A stretch of DNA of 64,000 bases from Eumeta japonica. Its lineage: Eukaryota > Arthropoda > Insecta > Lepidoptera > Psychidae. The stretch is taken from contig BGZK01001595.1 in assembly GCA_005406025.1 (NCBI GenBank), forward strand, positions 62,001 to 126,000. Reading direction: 5' to 3'. Below the pieces are notes generated by a model, which saw nothing but the letters and a program-made list of their open reading frames with translations, was not told the DNA's origin and searched no databases. This document shows, piece by piece, positions 46,728 to 59,300 of this stretch (positions are counted from its first letter, which is position 1; every line of letters begins with the position of its first letter). The position numbers and the translations under genes are program-made.

Positions 46728-49700
46728 GTGAGTTGCACAAAATTTTCTAACCTGTATTTTCTTACTAAGTATTCGTTTCTTTGAATAAGATTACAAATAT
46801 TTAAACATATTCTCCCTGTTTCACTTAATCAACAGAGTAACGTATATGATTCTGACATTAGATATCTTATATACTTATCATTTAAAAAGCTTGAACTACT
46901 TTTGATGCTTCCTTATATATACTACTATACTTAGTGCATGTAGAACTATCGTTATGTTGTACTAGTAAAACACAAGCCTTTGTTTCATGCAGGTGCTACA
47001 AAGTTATCATTGATATTTTTATGATTAATAAAGCTCTTGACCACTTGATACACATTACCCACAATGTTGAACAATATGGATTTCATACTTTCATTGGAAA
47101 AAGAACAAAATATAAGCGACATAAACATATCAAATATCATAGGGCTCCAAAATAAAATATTGTACAAAAGACGCTGTAAGATATGCTTTTTATATTTCTC
47201 ATTTTGATTATTATTTGTTTTTATTTTTGTTAACATGGTTATTGATATAATTATTGGCAGAAAATAACCTATAATTATTATAATAAATAAATAGGATATC
47301 AATGATTTAGTGTCTGTGTGGCATATTGACATGCATTCTTCTATAGAGATAGATTTTTGTTGTCTTGTAGTAATGTAATCATTTAGATTACTATTAGTGT
47401 TATTCAATTCATTTGTTTTTAAATTTAATACAATATTTTTTATGTTGTCTATAATAGATTCAACTTGAGTAGATCCATTTGGTATATTATTCATTGATTC
47501 TGTTATGTTGAAATAATTATTGGGTATAAAAAGAATCTTTTGTATATCTTGTGTGATATTTTGTTGTTGATCTGTTATAAAACAAGAATTGTTTTTTATT
47601 TCCAGTGCTGTCATGCATTGTTTTGTTTCTCCATTCTCATTTTTAAGTATATATATTTCTTTCACTTCAATTGTGTACAATAATATGATAATAATTAAAG
47701 GTATTAGCCATTGCATTATTATCATTATATATGAAAAGTGTTTCTTCAGATATAAAATATAATCTTTATTTAAGTTGTCATGATGGTTATAAGTTTCATT
47801 AATTTCCTGTATATTATTACTTCCTGTAGTTTTCAGCATAAATGTATAATTTAGGTAGTTATTAATTATTAAACTGAGAAAACTGTTGATTAAAGATGCA
47901 ATTTGAGGTCCATAACTCATTAATAAGGTCAGGAAATTACAAGGCATAATATATTCATTCATATAAGAATGAAAAATATGTCTCATCTCTTGCTGTTCAT
48001 GATTATCAAAATCAATATTTTGGATGTTTAATTTATATGTAGACTTGACAATAAAAGCGATGCCAATACTGACCAACAACATGTTTTCTGAAAATAAGAC
48101 GCTAGACATTTTCTTCGATTTGTATATAATAATTCTTCTTAAATTTGACACACTCAATAGAAAACCACATATTACTAAAAATATACCAAGAAATAAATCA
48201 CAATTTATGGACATTCTCGTTAAGCTGTTTACAATATACAAAACTACTGGTCTGAATGGTCGTGCAAGGAATTTTAGCAGGCCCCTATGGGTTAACACTT
48301 ACAGTAATACTTTATCTGATGCAAATTATGTGGGCGTATGGTGCTTCAAACGGTAAAATGTGATATGAAAAAAGTATTTCTATTTTTATTCTTATAAAAA
48401 AATTTCTTTCTATTATATATAATTTTGTTAGCATTAAGATTAAAATTCACATTAATTCTTCATAAACAGCACAAAAAATTACAATGTTTGTATTAAATAA
48501 TTTTAGTTGTATATTCCAACCCATTTATTATTATAATATAGCTAATAATTTATAGTCATAAGTGAACACACTTTCAGGCCTATATGATGATACATTTATC
48601 AAATAAATAATGAATGCTTAGCCACAACTTTGTGCACAACATAGAGTTTATGACCATATATATATGTTTATGTCCCTTATTTCTTGGTCTTTTTCCAATG
48701 ATATTATGAATATATATATATATATTGATTTTCTCTGATTTTCATTCCTATACCAATCCAGATATTGATTTTAGTTCAATACTGATCTCCGATATATGTA
48801 TAAGGCATCTAATGTTCCTTCCACAATACAAAGTATATGTACAGAAAATTTCATAGACATTACAGTTGTTTATTTGTGAAAAGTAAATAAATAAAAAAAT
48901 GGTTTATGAATTAATACTATTAAAATTCATACTATAAAAATAAGAAATGACTTACATTTATCTCTAAAATGTATGCTAAATTGGAATACCAGATTGATAA
49001 CTTCTAGAAGTTGTAATATTGTTTGAGTATGATGTAATTATCATAGTATTTCAATTTACTCTTATAAAACTGAACAGAATAGAATAGAAACGTGTGTTAT
49101 TAAGTGTTTAGGTTTACAAAATCCCAATTTTTGGATTCTTGTCTCTATTTTTGTTTGTTGGAGCATCAGATAAAGATCACTAAACTGATTTTCATGAAAT
49201 TTAATTTAAAGGCTGTAAATTGATAAACTTAAAAACTGATACATATTTTATCTAACTATCATGGTGGCAGTCGTCCCACTGATATTTCAAATACAATGGC
49301 AGTGGGAAGAGAGTGAAAATAGGAGTAGAAGTGAGAAATATTCAAAGGTTTACATTGTACTCCTATATCCATGCAGGTTGAGCCATGGAAGGACTGCTAA
49401 TGCAGTTATAAATTAAAATTATGAATGTTAAGGGCAAATCATGTATATTTCCAAATCAATGGTTATTCCATTGTAACTTTCGACAACACTTAATTTTGAA
49501 TAATAATTCATGTATTTTTTTGTTAATTAAATAAAAACTATGTAAAGGGTGGCGATGGTGAACTATATATCCTATGGAAGTACTTAGCATATTTTTCTTA
49601 ATAGCTTTACTCATTATATTATTTGGTGGGTAGGTATGTTAATATTCTTGGTGTGATTAATACATCTGACATACATGGACTTACATGATTTCCATTGATA

Positions 49701-52700
49701 TGCTACTTTTACACTCACATGTTAATCTTCAATAAGTGATTTGACGAGTATGAATGTTAGGACCAGGTTATACTGTAGACAGTAGAGCTTTATCATTCAC
49801 ATAGGCTGTGGTTGTGTTTTTAATATGATTTGGCAAGTTCAATGATGAATAGTATGTAGAGCATAGGCCCTAAAAACTAAATTTAGATTTAATTCCTTTT
49901 TGTTATACTTATATTTTGTAAACTAATTTTATTCAAGAATCATAAATTAATTTTTTACCCTTACATCTTTCATATTAATGTATTTTTCATTTTGTCACTT
50001 TATTATTATGTGAACAATAAAACTTACTTTAATATGCATATATTCCTAAGAATGTAAATTTAGAGCATAAGACATAAATTTATTATTTATATAGCAGTGT
50101 GCTACAAACTCGCATTTGCAATAGTTAACTGCTAACTGTGAAAGTTAAAGACTAAACATTAGGGGGTGAGAATAGCGCTCAAATCAAATACTCATATTCG
50201 AATAATTCAAAATTTTCAAATTATTTGTTTAATTCGAATTTTTCAAAAATTTCATTTATTTTTTAAATAATTTTGTGATATTCATAATAATTCATAAATT
50301 TCTAAAAATAATTTGCAGTTTTCAAGTGATTGTAAATTCTATTGTATATTAAAATAATTTGATACTCAAAATATCACTAATATTTATGGTTCCTTAAATA
50401 TTTTAACTAAAAAAGTATCCCACTCTTTTTACATTAGTATACGATTATTTACGACATTCATCAGTTACTAGAGATTCACACTGAGCTAACTTCACATCAA
50501 TGTCGATTCAATGATCAACTGAGTAGAAGAATACTATCAATGCAAAGAAACTTTCTGTAAACAATTTTAAGTGTTTGTTTTGTGTCGGGTACGTGTCTAA
50601 TTGTCAATGAGGTATATCAATTATATTGAAACGTATAATATTTATTAATAATTAGGAAATATTTATTTGCCTGATTTTGTCCATAAATTTCTGAATCAGT
50701 AACTCTGTCTAATCTATTTTAATCCATTACAACAAAAAAGATTTCCTGTTATTAAAGCTTATTCGAATTTTACCTAACAATAAAACTTTTTTTGACTTTT
50801 ACTTTATAATTATCAACTAATTCTCTATTTAAGTTAATACTTTCATTTAATAAATATTTATATAATGTGACAATGTGAGATTATACATTGGAATAGATTC
50901 TACAATGTTTTTATTTTATTTATATTAAATGAAAATGCTATCTGTTTATGATATATTTAAAATGTACAATGTGACGAATCCCAGGTTTGAGCATTTAAAA
51001 ATTCGATAATTATCCATAAATTTGATGAATAATTGTAATATTATGAAATTATTCACTAATTTGCAAATCATTCGACAATTGTCAAATTATTCAAAAATTT
51101 TCCATTTATTCGAGAAATAACAAGTAATTCAAAAATTTTCTAACAATTTGGAAACTCAAATTATTCACTTCAAATCAAATAAAAATATTTGATTCGATAT
51201 GAATATTTCATAAATTAGAATTATTCCTACATCCCTATTAAACATGTTAAAATATCGGTGATCTTATAGATATTGGCATTAGTGACATTCATTTATTGCC
51301 ACAAATGTCAATATTTTTGAGACTAACTTAGTCACTTGCCAAATGCGAAGTTAAAACAATGTATTTTGACATGTTTAATTTTTAACTTTAACAATTACCA
51401 GTTAATTATATCAAATAGAGTATAAAATATAATACATTGCTATTAGCATTTTTTGTGTATGTACAAATTTGTACACTAGTATCTCTGACATGACCCTAAT
51501 GACTGATGTCAATTTGTACTTTAACAAAGTACTACTTTTCAAATTACCTATATATGTAGGTGTTTTTTTTTTCTGTAAAAAGAATAAAAAATATTGCTTT
51601 TAGTGTCGTTTCTTAGAATTTTAAGGTAATTACATTGTTGCTATCATGTTATTGGTTTTCAATAATGAATGATGTAAACTACAAATGGGACCATAACAAT
51701 AAATGAAATACATCGGTAAATTTTGCTATTACTGTTATATCATGTATCTATATATGTATTGTTGGAAATTAACACAAGCAATTTTTCCTTTGGGACTTTA
51801 TAGTATTCCCACAGCAATTTCAAAAGACTCTAAGCAAAACTTGATTCCCGGGTACTAATGATAATGTACATACGTGATGGAGAGAGAATAATTGGAAGCA
51901 AGAACCATTATTTCTACTAAAAGCTTTTAGTTGCAAAAGTTCAGCCTGTTCTCTAAAACTTATGTAGTCCTTGTTTTGTTTTAATGTTTTATATTTTAAA
52001 ATGATTGATGCCATCATTCTTATTCTCTGTTTCTATTAGGAAATGGCTTGCATTATTAATAAAATCTCTTTATTTCAGGAAAGCGAAACGGGCTTATATA
52101 TATCACTGACATCTTTCTTAGGTTTTGGCCGAAACTATGTTGAGCAGTACTTCCAAAAAACTGGAAATGCTGTTTTTTTACATATCATTAGGGAGAAAAA
52201 ACCTGTAAGTATGATTACTGTTCAGTCTTAAAAACTTCAAACATTTGTGTTTATAAATTTATGTTAGACCGCATATAAATTAATGAACATAACATGCATT
52301 GAAAGAATTTGCCATTCACATTGCTCCAATGTATCTTGAAAGGTATCACACGTATCAAATTATACGCGCGCGAACGGTGCATTTCAAGTGCACGCTTCAA
52401 GCATTACAGTTTTGCAATTCTCTATTTTTGATTTGCTGGTTTTTCGGATAAACACAAAGGGGCGCGCAGTGTACGTGCAGTAGAGGGGACAGTCATTCAG
52501 CGACGCGCTTGTGCACGCAACGAATGTGGGCGTTTTCTTCATGAGTTGATGTATTATAAATAAAAGAAGCACTGATAATCGTCAGAGCAAGAACTTGGTT
52601 TCACAAACCATGCTTCACGTGATCTATGGTTTTGTGGAATGATGTGCACGGAGAATGTGTGTCGATGGGTCGTGTTTACGGTATACTGGCAGAAACATAG

Positions 52701-55700
52701 GAGATTTGTAGTAAAGGCGTGGTTCGGTCGCATAATGCGTCCACGCTTGCAATGAATATGCAGTGAACGTAGAATGATACACTTCATGCTCATTTGCACC
52801 AGTATGTATGCGGCCTTATGCAATGTATTTGAACCTGTACAGACACTTCAAAGTTTAGCAAATAGCAATATGTATTATTAATAGATAAATTATTATTCAA
52901 CTCAGAGAAGTGTTTTTTGGCCACAGTAACAGGCCTGGCTGAACCCAAGTACATTCTAGAATTCTGATGAGAAATGTTTTTGTAGCAAAGGAGTAGGGTT
53001 GATAAGGGCCATTTTTCGCCCATCAGACACTCGAAAAAAAAAGTTTCTGATTTCGACAAGTTTTCAGTTTCTTTGTATACTTGAGGATATGTATTTTTTT
53101 CTAATATAAGATTGACGTGATAAATAAAGTAGTAAGTCATAGAAATTTTTACCTAAAAAGAGGGTATTTCGGCTTTTTTCTACATTTTGTTGATTTTTAC
53201 CGTTAATTTTTTTTACCAACAAGCTCTGAGAACCAATTGAATTTTGACTGGTAATGACACTACTCCTTACGCGCTTTCATATGAATACTATTTTCTTTTG
53301 GTTCAGTGTGCGCTTCTATACACGAAAAAAAAATATTCCGCGCGAGAATATAAGTTACGCTGCAACGTCGCTGCGATCAAACGTGTTTTGACGTGTTTTG
53401 ACGCGCTTAAAAAGTAATAACGTAGTACAAGTATTAACATTGCGTTCTCAACCTGTGATTGTGAGTATTTGTTGAGAAAGTTAAATTAATAATAGTTATA
53501 TAATGCCTGGAAGTCAGTGTGATTGTTAATGGACAGTTGAAAAACTGGAGAGCATTGGATAAAGTTGTACCTAATTCCCAAATACCTTATATTGGCGACT
53601 ATGTGTGATTATATTGTTCTCAATGCATTTCATCCTGCAAGGATTAAAAACACTGAAGATGACGAAATAATTGCTCAACGGATGCTTGATTTAGTTAAAA
53701 GGCCTAATTATTTAAAATAGATGGTTGAAGAGAAAGGATGGATGAGAAAAAGGCTATCTGGACGAAGTTAACTGATACAGATCTTCAAGATTTTCCACGC
53801 CTGATGAGCTCGACAATTAACTATTGGAATCTATCAACTTAAACAAAGTCAATCTTACACTCAAGAGCACTTAAATGAAGAAGGAATGTACTCTATTTAC
53901 ATACATCGTGAAGATGATTCTGTTCTGCGAGTTCAGTTACGATCACGACATACAAGTTCCAAAACTACAATATTTGGATCAAAACAGAGCGAAACATCTC
54001 ACACACAAACATACAATGGTACTGTCAATGTAAAAGTAGGTGCAAGGGTTGTAGGATGTTGCGCGCATGTTGCCTCAATATTATGGTTTTGGCTTACTGG
54101 CGCCACAATTCAACTGACGTTAAAAACCAAGTCTTGAATATGTCCACACCTAAAAGACGCCGCCGTAGAAGGATGGTCTAGTAGTGACTCGGATAAAGAA
54201 AATGAGGAGGGAAAATAAAATAACATATTGCAAGAATTGTCTGAAACTGGATGATTATTTTCAATCATTGAATGTATCCGAGATTTTTTATTAAAATAAT
54301 AGTAATAATAAACTATTGATCTTAATCTTGCATTTAGTGTTTTATTTTCTTTGTCTTTTTAGCTTAAATTAAAGATAACAGCTGTTTATATTAATAAACG
54401 TATATAATACTAACATCATTGTTTTTTCATTTTTCCATTAAATGAAGACTTTCATTCAACATATTTTTTTTTCTTCTTTGTTATGAGGTACACTACTAAA
54501 AATGTATGCCACATCAAATGGGTGATGGGCGAAAAATGGCCCTTATCAACCCTACTCCTTTTTATCACTACACTGTTCGATCATTACATGGTGTTAAAAT
54601 AAATTTTTAATCCAGGTCCAAAAAGCAGTTGCAACCACACAATTGTTGTTTGGAAAAACTATACCATTCAGTTTTTTCACAAAACAGTTGCGTGGATGCA
54701 ATTGCTTTTATAGTCATGAAATAGTTTGTAAATTTAAATTATAATGTCTAATTTACTACTACAATCATGTTTAGACACATATTGTTTTTATATTTTCACT
54801 ATACCCAATGATCATGTACATCATGGTGGTTATCACTTTCTCTTTTCCAGATACCAGAACAGGAGAAAACAGGTGATGGTCCCGAGAAAAAAATAACTCG
54901 CTTGGCCATTGGAGTCGAGGGTGGTTTTGATCCCGAATGTGGAAAACCCAAATTCACTTATAGCGATCATTATAATGTGGTGGTGTTGCCAGGTCTACAC
55001 CAATTTCCATATCCAGATCCTGCATTACCCGAGCAGGTGAATTGGTCACAAAATTTTTTTGTTTCTCAAAAAGGTTATTTTATTGAGAGATTAAATACTC
55101 TAGCAACAATTAACTGTTCTTATTGCTTTGTAAAATACAGGTAGATCAACTAGTTACATTTGTCTTTTATTTGAAACAAGATTTTAAAAAGTACTAAAGT
55201 ATGATATGTTTAGTGATACTTAAATATCATATTTTTTGTCCCTGAATATAGTCATATTTTTAGTTTAATTTGTCAATGGTTGGACATTAAATATTTAGTT
55301 CATTTTTTATATAAATAAAGTATTGTGTCAGATTTTTAATGTTCCCACAGCCAAGGCAACCCTTCTCCAATTGTTTTTCATTTTAAACTGAAGTGGTTGG
55401 ACTTTTAAGTTCTCCATGTAGATCAAGTGTAGACTGTTCTCGTGCCCGTTTCTGCACCACCCATATTGCGCCCTACTCTCACTCTTGTTCTTTTCTTATT
55501 GTATTTTCTTCAGGAACACACTGAATTATAGTAGCCTTTGTAATCCCTTTTAAACCCAAAGCCACAACTAAACTAATCAGAACAAATTAAAAAATTCAGT
55601 GAAATCAGTGAAACTATGAGGATTTTGAGTAATAATCATATAAAACTAAACCATAAAACCTTAAAAAATGTCATGTACCCTTTCACTGGGTTCTGATTAT

Positions 55701-56292
55701 TTCCATATTAAATTTTATTGAAGTAGATTGTGCAATATGGGTTCTTAATAACCTTTATGGAACCTTTAAAAAGTAGCTTTGATAGCTTATTATTGTAGAT
55801 AAAATCCAAATTTCTAAAAAAAAAAACTAATAAACGTTTATGGAAATCAATCCAGTAGTTTAATAGCATTGTAATGCACCTAGCTATCATTTTATATACA
55901 TGTTTTCAGGTTAAAAATCCATACAAGCGGTCATTGATGCCGAGTCCCCATTTAAATTGGCTGAAATGGCCGCCCTACAAGGTACCTGGGACGGTGAGGC
56001 AAGAGAAATTTCTGTGTGAGCACTCTTAAATCATGATTATATTACTTTTTAATATATCAGGCAAGGTTATAATATTTGTTTATATATATAACTAGCTTTA
56101 GCCCGTAACTCCACCCATATAAATAGGGGTAGTATACATGATAGTGGATGAAAAATTTTTTTTTAATAGAATTTGCATAAAATCTTTTCTTAGTAAAAGT
56201 CTATGTCCCGAAAATAATGACTGTGAAAGTTCAAGTCAGTCAGTTTTATAGTTCTGGAGATCTCGTGATGAGTCAGTCAGTCATTCAGTTGT

Positions 56293-56342
<50 letters not shown>

Positions 56343-59300
56343 TTAATTAATAGATATGTTTGTCTTTATAAATGATTTCATGCAATAATTTCAAGCTACT
56401 AAAGCCAATTACTTATGTAAACAAGTAGCACATTCAAATGTGCTAATTGTTGTGCAAATTCAAACAATTTAAAGAACAAGTATAATTACTAAGATTAAAA
56501 TATTAATTTACTTTATAAATAATGTCTTTGCTATAATATGTGTAGTCAGATTATTAACAATTTGTTAATCATATGCATTTAAAATAAACGTTTTTTTAAC
56601 TTTTTCAGGCATGCAGTGAATTTGAAACAGTTAGATAATGGCATGAAAGTACCACCTTCAGGCTGGAAATGTAGCAAATCGACCTCACTAACAACTTATG
56701 GTTGAATCTCACTGTGGTTCTATTCTGTGTGGCAGAAAATTCTTTGATGGTTCCGTGGAAATGATCATGCTGTTAGTACCTGACATAAATTTAATACTTA
56801 ATTTGATATATTTTGAAGAATGTGGTTGTGTTTAGTTGTATAAACATTCTTATAAATCCAAAATTGAAAATTACATATAATATCATGCATATTGAATGGA
56901 GAAATTAACTATAATAGCTTATTACAAATTTTGTGATTATTAGTATGTTTGGAATATTAATTAAACATGTGTAAATAATTTTGTGTCCATCTAGGTAGAA
57001 CACTACAGAGAAACTGGTTACCCTTTGGCCGTTAAACTCGGTACAATCACCGCTGATGGAAAAGCAGATGTATATTCTTATGCTGAAGATGATATGGTGA
57101 TAGATCCTCATCTGGTTGAGCACCTCAAACACTTTGGCATTAACATTCAGCAAATGCAGAAGGTATGTCTTTACATACCTACATAACTAATTATAGATAT
57201 TGATTTTTATATATTGGCAAATATAGATAAATAAAATCATGTATGTTTCCATTAAATATTTGATTTTAAAAGAATTAAATTACTAATTTATTAAATAATT
57301 GAACTATTATCTATCAGAATAATTTTGTATCTGACTGTCTGACCGATGTGAGAGGACAGGGTGGCATGAAAAAATTATTGTGTCAATTTTTGATACAGCT
57401 TGATAATTGAGTACTTAATACTTGATCCAGAACTGGAAATTAGCCCAAATTCAGAGTTGAAACTGGGCACATTGCTAAAGATGGGAACCATGACTAAATG
57501 TAGCTTCAAAGGTTAATAGGAGAATCAAACGTGATCCTAAACCAATTCATAAAGTGAAGTTTAAAAAAATATATTGTGGTCTATTGGTGCATAATTGTGG
57601 ATTTCATTAAAATCTGTTTTGTTATGGTTTGAATACTAGTCTGAGGCTACAATTACAATTCTCAAAGGATTTATTTGAAAGAACAAGTGAATAGTAAAAA
57701 ATTCCCATGTAGACACAAACTGAATGGATTTAAGTTCAAACTTGTAGCACTCTGTCATGTATAGATCTATTAAAAACTTTATTCTTGTAAGTTAAAAAGA
57801 AAATAGATGCCTAGAAATTCATCCTTTTTTAACAATTTTTTTTGTAATGTATATAAAACCTGAGTTTGAATTATATGCTATTTTTTAGCTTGATAACTGA
57901 AAAAATAGGAGATAAGGAGGGTATCGGAATTCATTAGCATATTTTTAAGTTTAGCTATTTAGTTTTAATTAAAACTCATTTACAAACATTATTATACATA
58001 GTTACTCTAGAATATCTTTAAAGTATATAAAATAAAAAAGCTTATGTGCATAATTTAAACTGGACTAGATGTAGTCCATTATCTTTTGCATTTATGCCAA
58101 ATATCAAGTCACTAGCTATAATATTTATTATTAAAAAAAACATGCTGTGAGACATATTGAAAGGCATGGAGACCTTGACTTAAGGGTACTTTCCTAAGGT
58201 CTTGGTTTTGAATGTCAAGAACTGAACAAGTACATGTCTCTGAGGGACAATTTTATTGTTTTATGACAAAAGAAATTGAGAATAGTTATAAAGAATCAGT
58301 AGCTATTGGACAAATTATGCCATTAAGGATCATAATACATTATACATAATAAATTATTGCTTTTCTCTCACATGATATATCATACAAACCTAGCTTCTTC
58401 TATTCTATGCTTATTATGAGAATTTACTTATGTAATAAATTTAATTTCCCTATTGATCAGACGGAGAAGTCGATGGTGGAGCTGGAATTGGAGTTAAATC
58501 AACGTAGCGGGGAGTGGACGGCGCTGCAAGAAGCAGGCAGTGAACTGCGACCGCTGGCGGGGCCCGGTCTCACCGGTATCAACAACCTGGGAAACACTTG
58601 CTACATCAACAGCGTTATGCAGGTCTCCCAATTATATAATTTACTTTTGGTCTTCTAATTTTACTGTTATAGTAATTATAATTTATTGACAGTTCCATTC
58701 TTTGATAATTAAATAATATCATTACTTTTTGCATATCTGATTGTATTTGTATTTCTCATTGATGTGTACATATCAATGAGAAATACAAATCAATAATTTT
58801 GTAATTATATCAAAACTGTCAATAGATGACATAATAATTGAATAATTGATCACCGTGTATAAAATTATACAATAATTCATATTTTATATGATTGAATGCA
58901 TAATAAAATTTATGACATTAAACTGAAGAATTGAAAGATAAATTCAAGTTATATCATACCTTGTGTTTATATTATACCAAAATCTATAGGCATGAAAACT
59001 TTATTGGTACAGCCCTACTCAAATGATATCAGAACCAATAAAGACGGAAGGGATAATTACATACCTGTATATTAAAGCATACTGTTTAACAATTAAGAGT
59101 CAGAAATCCTTATGCACTTTGTATCAATGTAACATTTGTGGGAGACTTGGGTTTTGTGTGGTGCTGAATTAAACCAATGTGGACAGCAATCACTATTTAA
59201 ATAATAAAAAATACCTACACTTTTAAAGTAATGCAATACTTTACATGTGTAGGTCAAACGGAAGAAGAAAAAACTGGGTAAAACTGGTAAAAGCATGTCA

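Larger units (their letters stand above)
46728..52078 (+). other. USP5 intron 1 (5.35 kb)
   Basis: Contains the antisense 7TM gene (46985-48214), a hAT-like MITE (50160-51237), an (AT)n run at 48711-48725 and otherwise AT-rich sequence. Confidence 0.85.
52205..54850 (+). other. USP5 intron 2
   Basis: Holds a 1.58-kb DNA transposon with 39-bp TIRs (52987-54561). The left part (52320-52980) has several open frames on the minus strand without recognisable domains. Confidence 0.85.

Noticed and set aside
48215..48298. 28-residue N-terminal extension of the 7TM protein
   Set aside because: It would need a GTG start directly after a stop codon; the first ATG (48214) places the first membrane helix at a normal position.
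52043..52078. ATG and 12 codons before USP5 exon 2
   Set aside because: In frame but after it comes a consensus acceptor (TTTATTTCAG) and the family sequence begins only there; exon 1 supplies the real N-terminus.
52384..53140. Several minus-strand open frames in USP5 intron 2
   Set aside because: No domain; partly within the left end of the 39-bp-TIR transposon.
54513..54561. The right TIR seen alone as a possible promoter palindrome
   Set aside because: Its exact partner at 52987-53025 shows it is a transposon end.
56299..56338. (TA)20 as a possible origin or terminator element
   Set aside because: A simple microsatellite at the tail of a dispersed repeat explains it.
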